From a virus, in IMG/VR virus record IMGVR_UViG_3300017735_002163, positions 19,377 through 83,376 of that record: DNA of 64,000 bases. The stretch is one strand, 5' to 3'. Under the pieces are notes generated by a model, which was not told the DNA's origin, made no database searches, and was given only the letters and a program-made list of their open reading frames with translations. The position numbers and the translations under genes were made by a program. This document shows, in pieces, positions 1 to 7,830 of this stretch (its first letter is position 1; the number at the start of each line of letters is the position of its first letter).

Positions 1-46
1 AGGACCACATTCAAGTTTAAGCATATCTGTATTTATAATTTAATAG

Positions 47-122
47 TGGCGGTCCGACGGGGAATCGAACCCCGAACACCGCCGTGACAGGGCGGAATTA
101 TAACCGTTTAACTACCGGACCG
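47..122 (-). tRNA. tRNA-Asp (GTC)
   Basis: Read on the minus strand this folds as a full cloverleaf. The 7-bp acceptor CGGTCCG/CGGACCG is perfect, the T-arm contains GGTTCGATTCC, and the anticodon stem CCGCC/GGCGG closes the loop CTGTCAC with anticodon GTC. The 3' CCA is encoded in the DNA. It is the last of three tRNAs in the minus-strand cluster. Confidence 0.95.
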
Positions 123-134
123 GTTATGTACAAA

Positions 135-212
135 TGGTGGGTGATGACAGGTTCGAACTGCCGACCCTCTCGGTGTAAACGAGATGCTCTACCAAACTGA
201 GCTAATCACCCA
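135..212 (-). tRNA. tRNA-Val (TAC)
   Basis: Minus-strand cloverleaf with perfect acceptor TGGGTGA/TCACCCA, D-arm TTAGCTCAG..AGAGC, anticodon stem TCTCG/CGAGA around loop TTTACAC (anticodon TAC), T-loop GTTCGAACC and an encoded CCA. It is separated from the Asp tRNA by only 12 nt, so the two are probably co-transcribed. Confidence 0.95.
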
Positions 213-336
213 CATTGCTTTCTACTCTGGCTCTATTTAGTTTATGTAGGTCCAAGAGCTGTTGACCTGCCATTTGTTTTTGTTGTTTAAAGTCTGTACA
301 AAACGAGCGTCAATACGCAAAAATCAGACTATAGTA

Positions 337-411
337 TGGTACTCCGTAGGAGGATCGAACTCCTATTGCTGAGATGAAAACCCAGTGTCCTAACCATTAG
401 ACGAACGGAGC
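337..411 (-). tRNA. tRNA-Glu (TTC)
   Basis: Minus-strand cloverleaf with acceptor GCTCCGT/ACGGAGT (one G-T pair), anticodon stem CTGGG/CTCAG around loop TTTTCAT (anticodon TTC), T-loop AGTTCGATCCT and an encoded CCA. It is the first tRNA of the cluster when read from the promoter near 662-689. Confidence 0.94.
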
Positions 412-424
412 AAAGATAAATTGG

Positions 425-495
425 AGGGATGGATTACTGTCGTTACTCTGTCGTAAACGAATTGTGGACTGGTAATCACTTGTAATCCTGTCCCT
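425..495 (-). ncRNA. stem-loop element upstream of the tRNA cluster
   Basis: GGATTAC (431-437 as read on the plus strand) is perfectly complementary to GTAATCC (482-488), and GGG/CCC pairs extend the stem outward. Inside it, TCGTT pairs with AACGA. The stem-to-stem length of about 58 nt is too short for a tRNA and there is no T-loop consensus. It may be a processing signal, a decayed tRNA or a small RNA. No function is assigned. Confidence 0.3.
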
Positions 496-517
496 TACCC
501 GAGTCTCTCGACCCCTA

Positions 518-655
518 TTAAACTCCACTGGTCATGTGTTCGTATGCTTCATTACATTCTGTAATTTGCTCGCCACATGCACAGGTTTGCTCTTCTTCAA
601 GAGTTGGCGCACCAACTAATGATCTTATTTGTTCTTCTGTATAATTTTGTTCCAT
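518..655 (-). CDS. 45-aa acidic Cys-containing protein, unknown
   Basis: Small reading frame beginning MEQNYTEEQIRSL and containing a CAC..C cluster. I do not recognise it. The start ATG is at 655. It lies only 6 nt after the TATAAT of a consensus sigma70 promoter (662-689), so the mRNA would start at or next to the ATG and carry no Shine-Dalgarno sequence. That placement is the main support for a real gene, since length alone would not be convincing. It is followed by the stem-loop and three tRNAs on the same strand, so the promoter probably serves the whole group. Confidence 0.5.
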   Translation of the reverse strand: MEQNYTEEQIRSLVGAPTLEEEQTCACGEQITECNEAYEHMTSGV

Positions 656-661
656 GCTACT

Positions 662-689
662 ATTATAGCAAATTAGAAAAGTTTGTCAA
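662..689 (-). promoter_or_regulatory. consensus sigma70 promoter, leaderless geometry
   Basis: On the minus strand TTGACA (689-684), a 16-nt spacer and TATAAT (667-662) match the bacterial consensus at all twelve hexamer positions. Only 6 nt separate TATAAT from the ATG at 655. The promoter should be active early with host sigma70 and drive the 45-aa gene and the tRNAs. Confidence 0.85.
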
Positions 690-694
690 CCTGT

Positions 695-1156
695 TTATTG
701 AATTACAATATCTTCCATTCCAGCAGTTCTAAGTTTTGTGATGTGTCCTATTTGCCATTGCTTGACATCTAAGCCTTTCATAATACCTAAGTACCTGTTT
801 CTCAATAGACTGAATTGGTTACATAGATGCGTTAGGTCAATAACACTATCTTCACCGTCAACATACTTTTCAGCATCTCTGCTGGACAGTTGTCTATTGT
901 ATGTTTCCAAATACTTGCGGAATGTTTTAGAACGTTCTTTGCGAAGTTCTATGTTTAAGTGTTCGAGGATTGCTTCAATCTCTTGTAACTGATTAAAGCG
1001 ATGTTCTGTGATGCCGGGTAAGGCAGAACTGGATTTCTCCAGACTGCCTCTTATCCCAACTTCATACTTGGCTTCCTCAAGTTCGTTTTCAAAGTAATTT
1101 ACTGAATCAACGATCTCACCTAAATTACCAACTACTTTATTATACCAAGTACTCAT
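695..1156 (-). CDS. uvsY: UvsY-like recombination mediator
   Basis: T4 UvsY loads the recombinase UvsX onto gp32-coated single-stranded DNA. This 153-aa protein has the pattern I associate with marine T4-like UvsY: a helical middle, then FRKYLETYNRQLSSRDAEKY (about residues 79-98), then the C-terminal KGLDVKQWQIGHITKLR region. T4 UvsY is 137 aa, so the length fits. It sits directly downstream of uvsX with one 78-aa gene between, as expected for a shared recombination operon read from the gp32 promoter. The identification rests on pattern and context and similarity to T4 itself is low. Confidence 0.75.
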   Translation of the reverse strand: MSTWYNKVVGNLGEIVDSVNYFENELEEAKYEVGIRGSLEKSSSALPGITEHRFNQLQEIEAILEHLNIELRKERSKTFRKYLETYNRQLSSRDAEKYVDGEDSVIDLTHLCNQFSLLRNRYLGIMKGLDVKQWQIGHITKLRTAGMEDIVIQ

Positions 1157-1158
1157 TT

Positions 1159-1395
1159 TTAATACTCGTACTCGTCGTCTTCATCCTCGTCATCAATGCC
1201 TTCGTCAAAATAAGTGACAATGGCAGTTTTCATGACTTTGTCGAATTCGTTCATGTAAACATTAATATCCTGGATATCAATATTTTCTTCAAACAATCTC
1301 AACATGGATTCTGCTACGTGTAAACGATCTTTAGCATTGACATGGGTTTTTACAAGTTCCCATGTCTCACTAAGTAATGCTATCTCAGGACTCAT
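1159..1395 (-). CDS. conserved small acidic protein between uvsX and uvsY
   Basis: 78 aa, predicted mostly helical, with a strongly acidic tail (DEGIDDEDEDDEYEY). I do not know its function. The start ATG at 1395 overlaps the end of uvsX by 11 nt and the stop is 2 nt from uvsY, so it is translationally linked with the recombination genes. An acidic C-terminus recalls T4 gp32, whose acidic tail recruits partner proteins, but that parallel is only suggestive. Confidence 0.7.
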   Translation of the reverse strand: MSPEIALLSETWELVKTHVNAKDRLHVAESMLRLFEENIDIQDINVYMNEFDKVMKTAIVTYFDEGIDDEDEDDEYEY

Positions 1396-2500
1396 CCATC
1401 AACTCCTCTATGTTATCAAGTTCATCTGGGTCAACATCGCCAAGATCAAGATCTTCTTCAAACCCTGTTGCTTTTGGATTTTGACTCCATTCATCTATAA
1501 TTACCTGAAGTTTATCTCCAGACCAACCTTTTCTGAACTCTTTGATTTCTTCACCTGTTACTGGTGAAACATAAGAGAGTTTGTTACCAACTTTATCAAC
1601 GATGCCACGTGTTTCAAGCATTTCTAATAGGCCACTATAAGGATCCATGCCTGTTTCATATGGAATCTTGATTTGCACACCTTCAAACGGTTTGCTGTAA
1701 CGAGACTTAACTACCTTACATGCCGCTCTAATACCTTGCACTGTAGATACTTTGTTACCATCGAGATCTTCTTTTAATTTAAGTTTTCTCATAGCAACAA
1801 CAATACTACTTGCATATATAAAGCCTTGTCCTCCACTTATTTTATCATCTGGATCAAACATGTCCTGTGATGCATAAGTGTGGTTAGTAGCAATTAAGGC
1901 AATCGGAAAAGGTGCAATCTGGTTAACAGTGTTTCTAACCAAGGCTGTTAATGCCTTAGGCTTTCTACCCATGTCACCTTTCATGTCACCTTTTTCAAAT
2001 TGTGCTACGTCAGTAGGCGTTAATAACATACCCAAACTATCAATAACAAATGCTAACTTAGGCATTTCTTCATAGGGGAGATCGCTGTAGTTTGCTTTGT
2101 AGTCTTTAACAAATTCACTAATTGCTTTCGCAACATCGTCAATCATGCTAACACTGATCTTTAATAGTTTCTCTGGTGATGTATCAACGTCAAGTGCTTG
2201 TAGCCAATCTTCGTCGAGTGCGTTCTCTGAATCAAACAACACTACTTGACAGCCCATTTCTTGAGCGTTCTTTACAATGTTGCCTGAACATATAAACGAT
2301 TTACCAGAACCGGATTCACCTGCAAATACACTAACCTTTCCTAACGGAATTCCTTTGTTAAAGTCACTACTGATTAAGTAGTTTAGTGTGTAGTTGCCTG
2401 TGCTAATCCAATCCTGTGGATCGTGGAATCCTGCACTAATACCACTAATACTTTTAGTGATACCAGTACGGAACTTACTTAGGTCAAAAGGTTTTTGCAT
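1385..2500 (-). CDS. uvsX: UvsX, RecA-like recombinase
   Basis: Strand-exchange ATPase of the RecA/UvsX family, 371 aa (T4 UvsX is 393). Walker A is GESGSGKS at residues 61-68. The Walker B strand is LAFVIDSLGMLL, followed by a segment ending ALIATNHTYAS that corresponds to the RecA L2 region. The C-terminus is acidic (DLDLGDVDPDELDNIEELMD), as in T4 UvsX. It lies 12 nt downstream of gp32 and shares its promoter. The start at 2500 is supported by an AGGAGAT Shine-Dalgarno just upstream. It should work with UvsY and gp46/gp47 in recombination-dependent replication. Confidence 0.95.
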   Translation of the reverse strand: MQKPFDLSKFRTGITKSISGISAGFHDPQDWISTGNYTLNYLISSDFNKGIPLGKVSVFAGESGSGKSFICSGNIVKNAQEMGCQVVLFDSENALDEDWLQALDVDTSPEKLLKISVSMIDDVAKAISEFVKDYKANYSDLPYEEMPKLAFVIDSLGMLLTPTDVAQFEKGDMKGDMGRKPKALTALVRNTVNQIAPFPIALIATNHTYASQDMFDPDDKISGGQGFIYASSIVVAMRKLKLKEDLDGNKVSTVQGIRAACKVVKSRYSKPFEGVQIKIPYETGMDPYSGLLEMLETRGIVDKVGNKLSYVSPVTGEEIKEFRKGWSGDKLQVIIDEWSQNPKATGFEEDLDLGDVDPDELDNIEELMDES

Positions 2501-2511
2501 GATGTATCTCC

Positions 2512-3528
2512 TTACCCGTTGCTTCTGTTACGAATCATCTGTAAGATGTCATCTGCTGATTGCTTTCCTTTATCTACTTCAGGTGCAGGAGCAGGTGCTA
2601 CTGGAGCCGCTGTTTCTACTGCTGGTGCAGGTGCTACTGGAGCCGCTTCTGCTACTGCTGGTGCAGGTGCAGGTGCCGCCGTTGGTGCTACTGGAGCCGC
2701 CGCTTGTGCTGGAGCACTTGTGGCTGGTGTCGCTGTGCTTGGAACTTCTACGCCATATGGCTTGTAAAAGTTACCCCAACGCTCTGGATCATACAACTCA
2801 CCATCTACTGATGCCGCAAACATTTCTGTAATTGCTTGGTATCCTTCTGCAGTTGGCTTTGCAGGCAAAAAGTCTGCTAAGTTGTGTAAACCATTTGTGT
2901 CTACTGCCGCAAGTTGTACTTCATCTAATGCACTCTCTTTACGAGCCCATTTTGATGTACTGTAGTCTGCGTATTGACCTTTGGTTGTTTTTGTGACTCT
3001 AAAGTCAGTACCTGCAACATAATCAGTTGGAATGTTTTCCATATCTGGATCCATAAGTGCTGATTTAATAATGTTGAAGATTTGTGGTGAAATCACAAAA
3101 CGTCTAATTGGGTTTTCTGGTGATTCCTCGTTGAGAGGATTCTCAGTTACAAATCCTTGGAAAATGTATGAACGTTTTTTCCAATACTTTCTGCCCATAT
3201 CTTCTAAAGATGCGTCTTTGAACCAAGGACGTACTTCAGTTAGTACTGGACACGAATCGCCGTACATTTCACCGCAAGGTACTTGTACTGTAACTGGTTT
3301 GTTTTCTCCACCTTTCACACCTGGGAAAGTCAAACGAATCATTTGACGTTCTACCCAAAAGAATGTGTTATCTGGATCTGAGTCTGGTAAGAATCTCAAT
3401 ACTGCTGAGGTACCTTCGTCAATATTCCAGTGTGGATAAATTGCGTTGTCGCTTTGTGAGTTATTTTTGGAACCGGGTTTGGTTTCCATTGATGAGAGCT
3501 TCGCTCTGATTTCTGCTAATGAGGCCAT
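2512..3528 (-). CDS. 32: gp32 single-stranded DNA binding protein
   Basis: Coats single-stranded DNA during replication and recombination. 338 aa (T4 gp32 is 301). The N-terminal LAEIRAKLSSM corresponds to the cooperativity region, and the core contains VPCGEMYGDSCPV and the YWKKRSYIFQGFV strand. T4 gp32 binds zinc with three Cys and one His; here only two of the core cysteines are visible (C-x7-C, CPVL where T4 has CPVC), so zinc binding may be lost. Before the C-terminal tip is a 60-70 residue Ala/Pro-rich linker made of repeated PVAPAP-type units, longer than in T4. An AGGAGAAAC ribosome site precedes the ATG. Confidence 0.93.
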   Translation of the reverse strand: MASLAEIRAKLSSMETKPGSKNNSQSDNAIYPHWNIDEGTSAVLRFLPDSDPDNTFFWVERQMIRLTFPGVKGGENKPVTVQVPCGEMYGDSCPVLTEVRPWFKDASLEDMGRKYWKKRSYIFQGFVTENPLNEESPENPIRRFVISPQIFNIIKSALMDPDMENIPTDYVAGTDFRVTKTTKGQYADYSTSKWARKESALDEVQLAAVDTNGLHNLADFLPAKPTAEGYQAITEMFAASVDGELYDPERWGNFYKPYGVEVPSTATPATSAPAQAAAPVAPTAAPAPAPAVAEAAPVAPAPAVETAAPVAPAPAPEVDKGKQSADDILQMIRNRSNG

Positions 3529-3586
3529 GATGTTTCTCCTGTAATTGCCATGTTTGCCATAGTCGTAATCATATGATTACTGGTTT

Positions 3587-3615
3587 ATTATAATTGCCAA
3601 GATAGAATTTGTCAA
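3587..3615 (-). promoter_or_regulatory. consensus sigma70 promoter of gp32-uvsX-uvsY
   Basis: Minus strand: TTGACA (3615-3610), 17-nt spacer, TATAAT (3592-3587), a perfect match in both hexamers. It leaves a leader of about 50 nt before the gp32 ATG, so the recombination operon should be read by unmodified host polymerase. Confidence 0.9.
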
Positions 3616-3677
3616 CCGTTTTTTTACATTGTTTCAAAAAAAACTTTGTTTGTGGAGTTAACTCCTTCTAACAGTTT

Positions 3678-3685
3678 TATTTATC
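3678..3685 (-). promoter_or_regulatory. late promoter box GATAAATA upstream of gp32
   Basis: GATAAATA on the minus strand immediately after the terminator at 3685-3710 and upstream of the sigma70 promoter. It would give gp32 a second, late start. Only the octamer supports it. Confidence 0.5.
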
Positions 3686-3710
3686 AAAAAACCCGCATAT
3701 AGCGGGTTTT
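3685..3710 (-). terminator. rho-independent terminator after the gene at 3739-4995
   Basis: Stem AAAACCCGC/GCGGGTTTT with the 5-nt loop TATAT, followed on the minus strand by TTTTTTG. It separates the late packaging operon from the gp32 operon. A shorter T-run on the other side could let it work weakly in both directions. Confidence 0.85.
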
Positions 3711-3738
3711 ATTTGGTTAGTTCTTTTAAAACAGTAAC

Positions 3739-4995
3739 TTACAGGATATCTAATGATTCCATGAATGCTTCAAACTTAGCACTGTGATCTTCTGCTACTG
3801 CTTTAATTTGTGGTTGATTAGCACTTAGTAAACAACTCTTAATAGTTGCATACTCATGTTGATTAAGTCCTGCTCCACCACCAATCTTTTTACTGATGCC
3901 GTTCAAGTAAGTACCTAACATTGGATTAGTAGATGATTGACTCATTTGTGATACTTGGTGACTAAGTTTTGCCGCTGGTGAAATAAATTCAACACCGTCA
4001 TCTTCTGACAACAAGTTCTTGAGGTTATCAAACTTTTCATTCTGTACTGCTAATGTAATACTTTCTTCAAACTGTGATCTTCTTGACATAGCACTTTTGA
4101 TACTTGACATAGCATTTGCTACTCTGTCATCAAAATGTGTTTCTGTGAATTTTGCTTCTAAGTCAATATCATCTTCAAGTACTTCTATTTGACTTCTACC
4201 AATAACGCTCTCAGATGTATTTGCATAAGTTTTAGCACCTGCAAGTTTCTGTAATGTGTCATTGATACTGTTAATATTTTCAACAGCAATATTTACATAC
4301 TCTTCGTTGGTTTCATTTACCAACCCGCCCTTCTTAACATAACGAACAAACTCTTTTAATGTTCTATGTTCAGCGGCCATTTCAGTAATGCTCTCACCTA
4401 CTGTGTCATGCATTTCTCCGCCTTTCTGTATATGGCGTGCCATTGCTCTTGCGGCTTTCAAATTGTTTTCAGCCATTTTAAATCTTTCGTCACCACGTTG
4501 TATAAAGATGCTGTGGATATTTCTGCTTCTTGCTCCACGTACTTCTTCGTTAACTGCTTTCTTGTGTCTCACAACGATTTTGACATTATCAAGTCCTTGG
4601 TAACTGGTTTTAGTACTGCCAGTCATTGCACCAAATCCTTCTAATACATCTGCCATGTCTTTCTCCTGCTTTTGTGCGATATCAATCATCTCTGATTTAG
4701 GTTCTAATCTTCTATCAAACACTTTAAAGTCAAAGTTTTGTAAATTGTCAGTTGCTAAATCTTTTAACATAGTACGTAATTGCTCTGATTCTTCTGCTGT
4801 ACTTGTAGCAAACTGAATTGTTTGATTAGGCTTGTCATAACGCACAATCATGTTAGGATCCGCTACTACAAATCGTGTTGCGTCCTGTGGATCAATTGTA
4901 ATCTTGCCTTCGGCACTAAAACTTTTAACCTCAAGACCGAAGCCTTTCATAAGGTTAAAGATTTTTTCTCCTACTGCATCTGCGTTAACTGCCAT
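3739..4995 (-). CDS. conserved marine T4-like phage protein, unknown, possibly structural
   Basis: 418 aa, no signal peptide or membrane segment, mixed charge and largely helical in the middle and C-terminal parts. The N-terminus MAVNADAVGEKIFNLMKGFG begins a compact alpha/beta-looking domain of about 90 residues with a short strand-rich stretch (KITIDPQDATRFVVADPNMI). I recognise no catalytic motif. It sits downstream of the terminase gp17 and has its own late box with an AAAGGAG ribosome site, which suggests strong late expression and a role in the virion or its assembly. A functional name would be a guess. Confidence 0.75.
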   Translation of the reverse strand: MAVNADAVGEKIFNLMKGFGLEVKSFSAEGKITIDPQDATRFVVADPNMIVRYDKPNQTIQFATSTAEESEQLRTMLKDLATDNLQNFDFKVFDRRLEPKSEMIDIAQKQEKDMADVLEGFGAMTGSTKTSYQGLDNVKIVVRHKKAVNEEVRGARSRNIHSIFIQRGDERFKMAENNLKAARAMARHIQKGGEMHDTVGESITEMAAEHRTLKEFVRYVKKGGLVNETNEEYVNIAVENINSINDTLQKLAGAKTYANTSESVIGRSQIEVLEDDIDLEAKFTETHFDDRVANAMSSIKSAMSRRSQFEESITLAVQNEKFDNLKNLLSEDDGVEFISPAAKLSHQVSQMSQSSTNPMLGTYLNGISKKIGGGAGLNQHEYATIKSCLLSANQPQIKAVAEDHSAKFEAFMESLDIL

Positions 4996-5019
4996 TGCTG
5001 TTATCTCCTTTAGTACAAC

Positions 5020-5027
5020 TATTTATC
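5020..5027 (-). promoter_or_regulatory. late promoter box GATAAATA with SD-containing leader
   Basis: GATAAATA, then a 24-nt leader region containing AAAGGAG before the ATG at 4995. It lies just after the gp17 stop codon and exemplifies the leadered class of late promoters. Confidence 0.7.
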
Positions 5028-5029
5028 AC

Positions 5030-6622
5030 TTATAGAAGATCTATTGGCATTGGTCCGTCCCATTCATCTTCATCGCTGTACTCTGATAGCACATCATTGG
5101 TGAGATTAGAGTTTACTCGTTCATACACTTCATCTTCAAATGTTGCTATATAATCAATCATACGTACTGCTAATACAAGACTCATTACAAGGTCATCGTG
5201 TTCGCCTACTTTAGCGGCAAAACTGTTACCTTTTGCAACAAAGTTTTTTAACTCTGACATTAGAGGTTTACTTTGAAGTGTAATTTTATCATGTTCAACT
5301 AAACGTTTTAGTGATAAACATGATTCTACTTTAGACTTGTGACTGGTATAAAAACCACGTCTGCCTTTCTTTCCTGATACTTTCTTTGGTTCGTGTAGCA
5401 TTTCACCTGGGAAGTTTTCCTCACCTGTGTCTCTGATAACAACCAGTGCCGCTTCACCAACTGCATTGCTTTCAACACTCCAGTATATTTGTGCTACTTG
5501 TAATTCTTTTAGGTACTGTAGTATATCCATCATAGTACGCATTTGGCCTTCTACAGGTGTTTTATTATGTTGCCATTCTGCTACCTGTGTTAATGTTGGT
5601 AACTCTACAACTTGTATTCCAGCGGCATCGCCGCCTGTGCCTGTGCTTGGATCTAAACTAACTACATAAGTGCAATTAGGATGTGGATGTTTATACCAAC
5701 GTACTTGACCCATTTGTCTTATAGGATCTTGTCCACGCAAATTAACAAGTTTTAACGGAGCAATCAGTGTTTCATCATATATAACAAACTCACATTGGTG
5801 TTCTCGTCTAAAACGTTCTTCACCAATACTTGCCCTTTCTTGTGCCGCCCATGCTTCATCTCTGTCTGGGTGTTGATCCCACACAGCCAAATATGGTTTA
5901 AAACCATTTACACCAAGGTGCGAATCATTACCATATTCATCAAATGTGTTGTTTGCACCAGCCCAAATCATTGCAAACTGATCGTCATCATTGTTTGGTG
6001 TGCTTGTTACAATTGCTTTACCACCTGTTGCAAGTGTAGGAGATAATGAAGTCCAAAACTCTTTAGCAATGGTATTACGCACAAACGCAAACTCATCACA
6101 GTAAACAAGTGTTAAGGACATACCACGTCCAGTTGTTTCAGTGGTTGTACTACTTAAAATACGACTACCATTATCAAAAGTTATACTGCCTTTGTTGTAC
6201 TCGCTTACTCCTGCTCTGATGTGATCTGGTACATTCTCATACGCATATCTGATACGTTGCATAATTTCACTTGCACCTGCCGCCTTGTGAGCCGCAACAA
6301 GTATTGTACTGTCTGGTTGAAACATTGCATACCACAACAAGTAACCTGCGGCTACAGTGGTTTTACCCATCTGTCTGCCCAGCATGTTAATACTATAACG
6401 ATAGTCGTTGTAATTTTTTATTAGTTCTAACTGGTAATCAAATGGTATAAACTTTATACCACCTCTGGTAGGATGCTGTATTTTCATAAACTCTGTCATG
6501 AAAAATAATGCACCAGATGACAAATCGCAACACTTCTGGAATTCTCTTAATTCATCAGGAGTGTAGTCAACTTTAGAATGTGCTGGTTTAACCAGACTGG
6601 AATCTGCTGTACCTCTTGCCAT
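5030..6622 (-). CDS. 17: gp17 large terminase subunit
   Basis: ATP-driven DNA packaging motor and headful nuclease. 530 aa (T4 gp17 is 610). The ATPase domain starts near residue 60 (FIPFDYQLELI). Walker A is GRQMGKTT at residues 82-89, Walker B is LTLVYCDEFAFV, and a coupling motif follows at AIVTSTPNN. The C-terminal RNase H-type nuclease domain begins around YVVSLDPSTGTGGD, whose first Asp is the expected metal ligand, with later acidic residues in WSVESNAVGE and GEHDDLVMSL. The start at 6622 follows a T4-perfect TATAAATA by 6 nt with no Shine-Dalgarno, so the mRNA should be nearly leaderless. Confidence 0.97.
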   Translation of the reverse strand: MARGTADSSLVKPAHSKVDYTPDELREFQKCCDLSSGALFFMTEFMKIQHPTRGGIKFIPFDYQLELIKNYNDYRYSINMLGRQMGKTTVAAGYLLWYAMFQPDSTILVAAHKAAGASEIMQRIRYAYENVPDHIRAGVSEYNKGSITFDNGSRILSSTTTETTGRGMSLTLVYCDEFAFVRNTIAKEFWTSLSPTLATGGKAIVTSTPNNDDDQFAMIWAGANNTFDEYGNDSHLGVNGFKPYLAVWDQHPDRDEAWAAQERASIGEERFRREHQCEFVIYDETLIAPLKLVNLRGQDPIRQMGQVRWYKHPHPNCTYVVSLDPSTGTGGDAAGIQVVELPTLTQVAEWQHNKTPVEGQMRTMMDILQYLKELQVAQIYWSVESNAVGEAALVVIRDTGEENFPGEMLHEPKKVSGKKGRRGFYTSHKSKVESCLSLKRLVEHDKITLQSKPLMSELKNFVAKGNSFAAKVGEHDDLVMSLVLAVRMIDYIATFEDEVYERVNSNLTNDVLSEYSDEDEWDGPMPIDLL

Positions 6623-6628
6623 ATTAGT

Positions 6629-6636
6629 TATTTATA
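6629..6636 (-). promoter_or_regulatory. late promoter TATAAATA for gp17
   Basis: Exact T4 late-promoter octamer, 6 nt before the gp17 ATG. If transcription starts as in T4, the leader would be only about one nucleotide. Confidence 0.75.
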
Positions 6637-6647
6637 GGATTTGAGAC

Positions 6648-7118
6648 TTAGGAAAGAATGTTTTGGAGTTTAGCTCTTAGTGATTTAACAAGTTCTTCTT
6701 TGTCTGTGCTGTAAGAAACATCTTCATATTCCTTTGTACCACCAAAATAGCCGTCATCTTCTTCGCACTCTTCGTCACTGCATTCAGGGTCATCACAACG
6801 TGGACAATCTTCTTCTGCAACTTCGCTGTCTGCAACAACTTCAGGCTCTTCTTCCTTTTCAGGTTGAATTGGGTCTTGATCTGCATTCATACCACTTGGT
6901 AATGTTAATCCTGCAAGTTTTAATACTTTTGCAAGTTCTTGCATATCGTCTGCACTTGCTTCTATGCTTACTGAACCTTTATCAGTGTTCTTGTGCTGTT
7001 TGAATTCTACTGAACCTGTTACTTCTGGTTCTGCTGATACTTGTGGCATGCCAAAACTGTTGAAAGAAACTCCTTCCATAATGTTTAATAATTTTTTGTT
7101 AAGATCTCTTTCGTTCAT
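6648..7118 (-). CDS. acidic protein with Cys cluster, unknown
   Basis: 156 aa between the terminase subunits. The N-terminus NERDLNKKLLNIMEG is amphipathic. The middle holds a CPRCDDPECSDEEC stretch (about residues 99-112) with four cysteines in a CxxC-x4-C-x4-C pattern that could bind a metal, surrounded by Glu/Asp-rich sequence. The C-terminal 20 residues are helical (KEELVKSLRAKLQNILS). The start follows the stop of the preceding gene by one base, with an AAAGGAAC ribosome site, so the two are coupled. Role unknown; the position suggests head assembly or packaging. Confidence 0.7.
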   Translation of the reverse strand: MNERDLNKKLLNIMEGVSFNSFGMPQVSAEPEVTGSVEFKQHKNTDKGSVSIEASADDMQELAKVLKLAGLTLPSGMNADQDPIQPEKEEEPEVVADSEVAEEDCPRCDDPECSDEECEEDDGYFGGTKEYEDVSYSTDKEELVKSLRAKLQNILS

Positions 7119-7119
7119 C

Positions 7120-7809
7120 TTAGTTCCTTTTACTGCTCTGAGATATTACATCAACATGCTTTGACTGTTCTGCACCTTGTCCCATATTAGGAGTGTTCAT
7201 TATAGTATCAAACATAGGTCTTAAATTATCGCCCATGATTTCATCTTTTGAAGGGTAACAACGGAAATAGTCTGCACCTTTCTCACTTTTAATTTTCTGT
7301 AACTCGTCTAAGAATTTTTTGTTAAAGTCTTCACCGAAGCCGTAATCTTTGAGATCGTCTTGCTGTGCTTCGTAATGCTCCATGCTCTCATCATTGAGTA
7401 AAGCATCTTCTTCTGATACTTGTCTATCCTCGTCTGCTTCAAGTCTTTCTGATTGCATATCTGCTTCAAGTCTACGTGGTTCGTTAACACCGTAGCATAA
7501 TACACGTTCATGATCTAAGCCTAAGTTAATTGCTAACCATACTTCTAATATACGTGGATTGACAGGATACTTAAGAACTATGTCTGTTGCACAAACTTCT
7601 GTTACAAGTTTAATACCTTTAGCACGGACAAATTCCATTGGGTTTTCTTCGATTGGAGATCTTTTAAAAGGGGCCGCACTAACAAGATTATACTTTGACA
7701 AACACTGTTCAAGTGTAGTCATGTGCTCACTGCCACAGTCTGCCGCAAGTTTTACCCTGTAAGCATATTCTTTGTTAAAACTTTCTGATATAAATTCTTT
7801 AAATTGCAT
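7120..7809 (-). CDS. unknown protein of the packaging region
   Basis: 229 aa. It starts MQFKEFISESFNKEYAYRVK, the short helical opening common in marine T4-like phage proteins. An alpha/beta N-terminal half (to about residue 110, ending GLDHERVLCYG) is followed by an acidic, coiled-coil-like half rich in Glu/Asp. I recognise no family. It is preceded by a late box and an AGGAG ribosome site and followed at once by the 156-aa Cys-cluster gene. Its location between gp16 and gp17 suggests a head or packaging accessory role. Confidence 0.7.
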   Translation of the reverse strand: MQFKEFISESFNKEYAYRVKLAADCGSEHMTTLEQCLSKYNLVSAAPFKRSPIEENPMEFVRAKGIKLVTEVCATDIVLKYPVNPRILEVWLAINLGLDHERVLCYGVNEPRRLEADMQSERLEADEDRQVSEEDALLNDESMEHYEAQQDDLKDYGFGEDFNKKFLDELQKIKSEKGADYFRCYPSKDEIMGDNLRPMFDTIMNTPNMGQGAEQSKHVDVISQSSKRN

Positions 7810-7830
7810 TGCAAAAATCTCCTGTTACAA

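Noticed and set aside
425-495. Fourth tRNA
   Set aside because: A 7-bp acceptor-like pairing exists, but the length is about 58 nt and there is no T-loop consensus, D-arm or encoded CCA.
2495-2767. Ala/Gly-rich frame on the plus strand inside gp32
   Set aside because: It is the complement of the Ala/Pro repeat linker of gp32, a low-complexity artefact.
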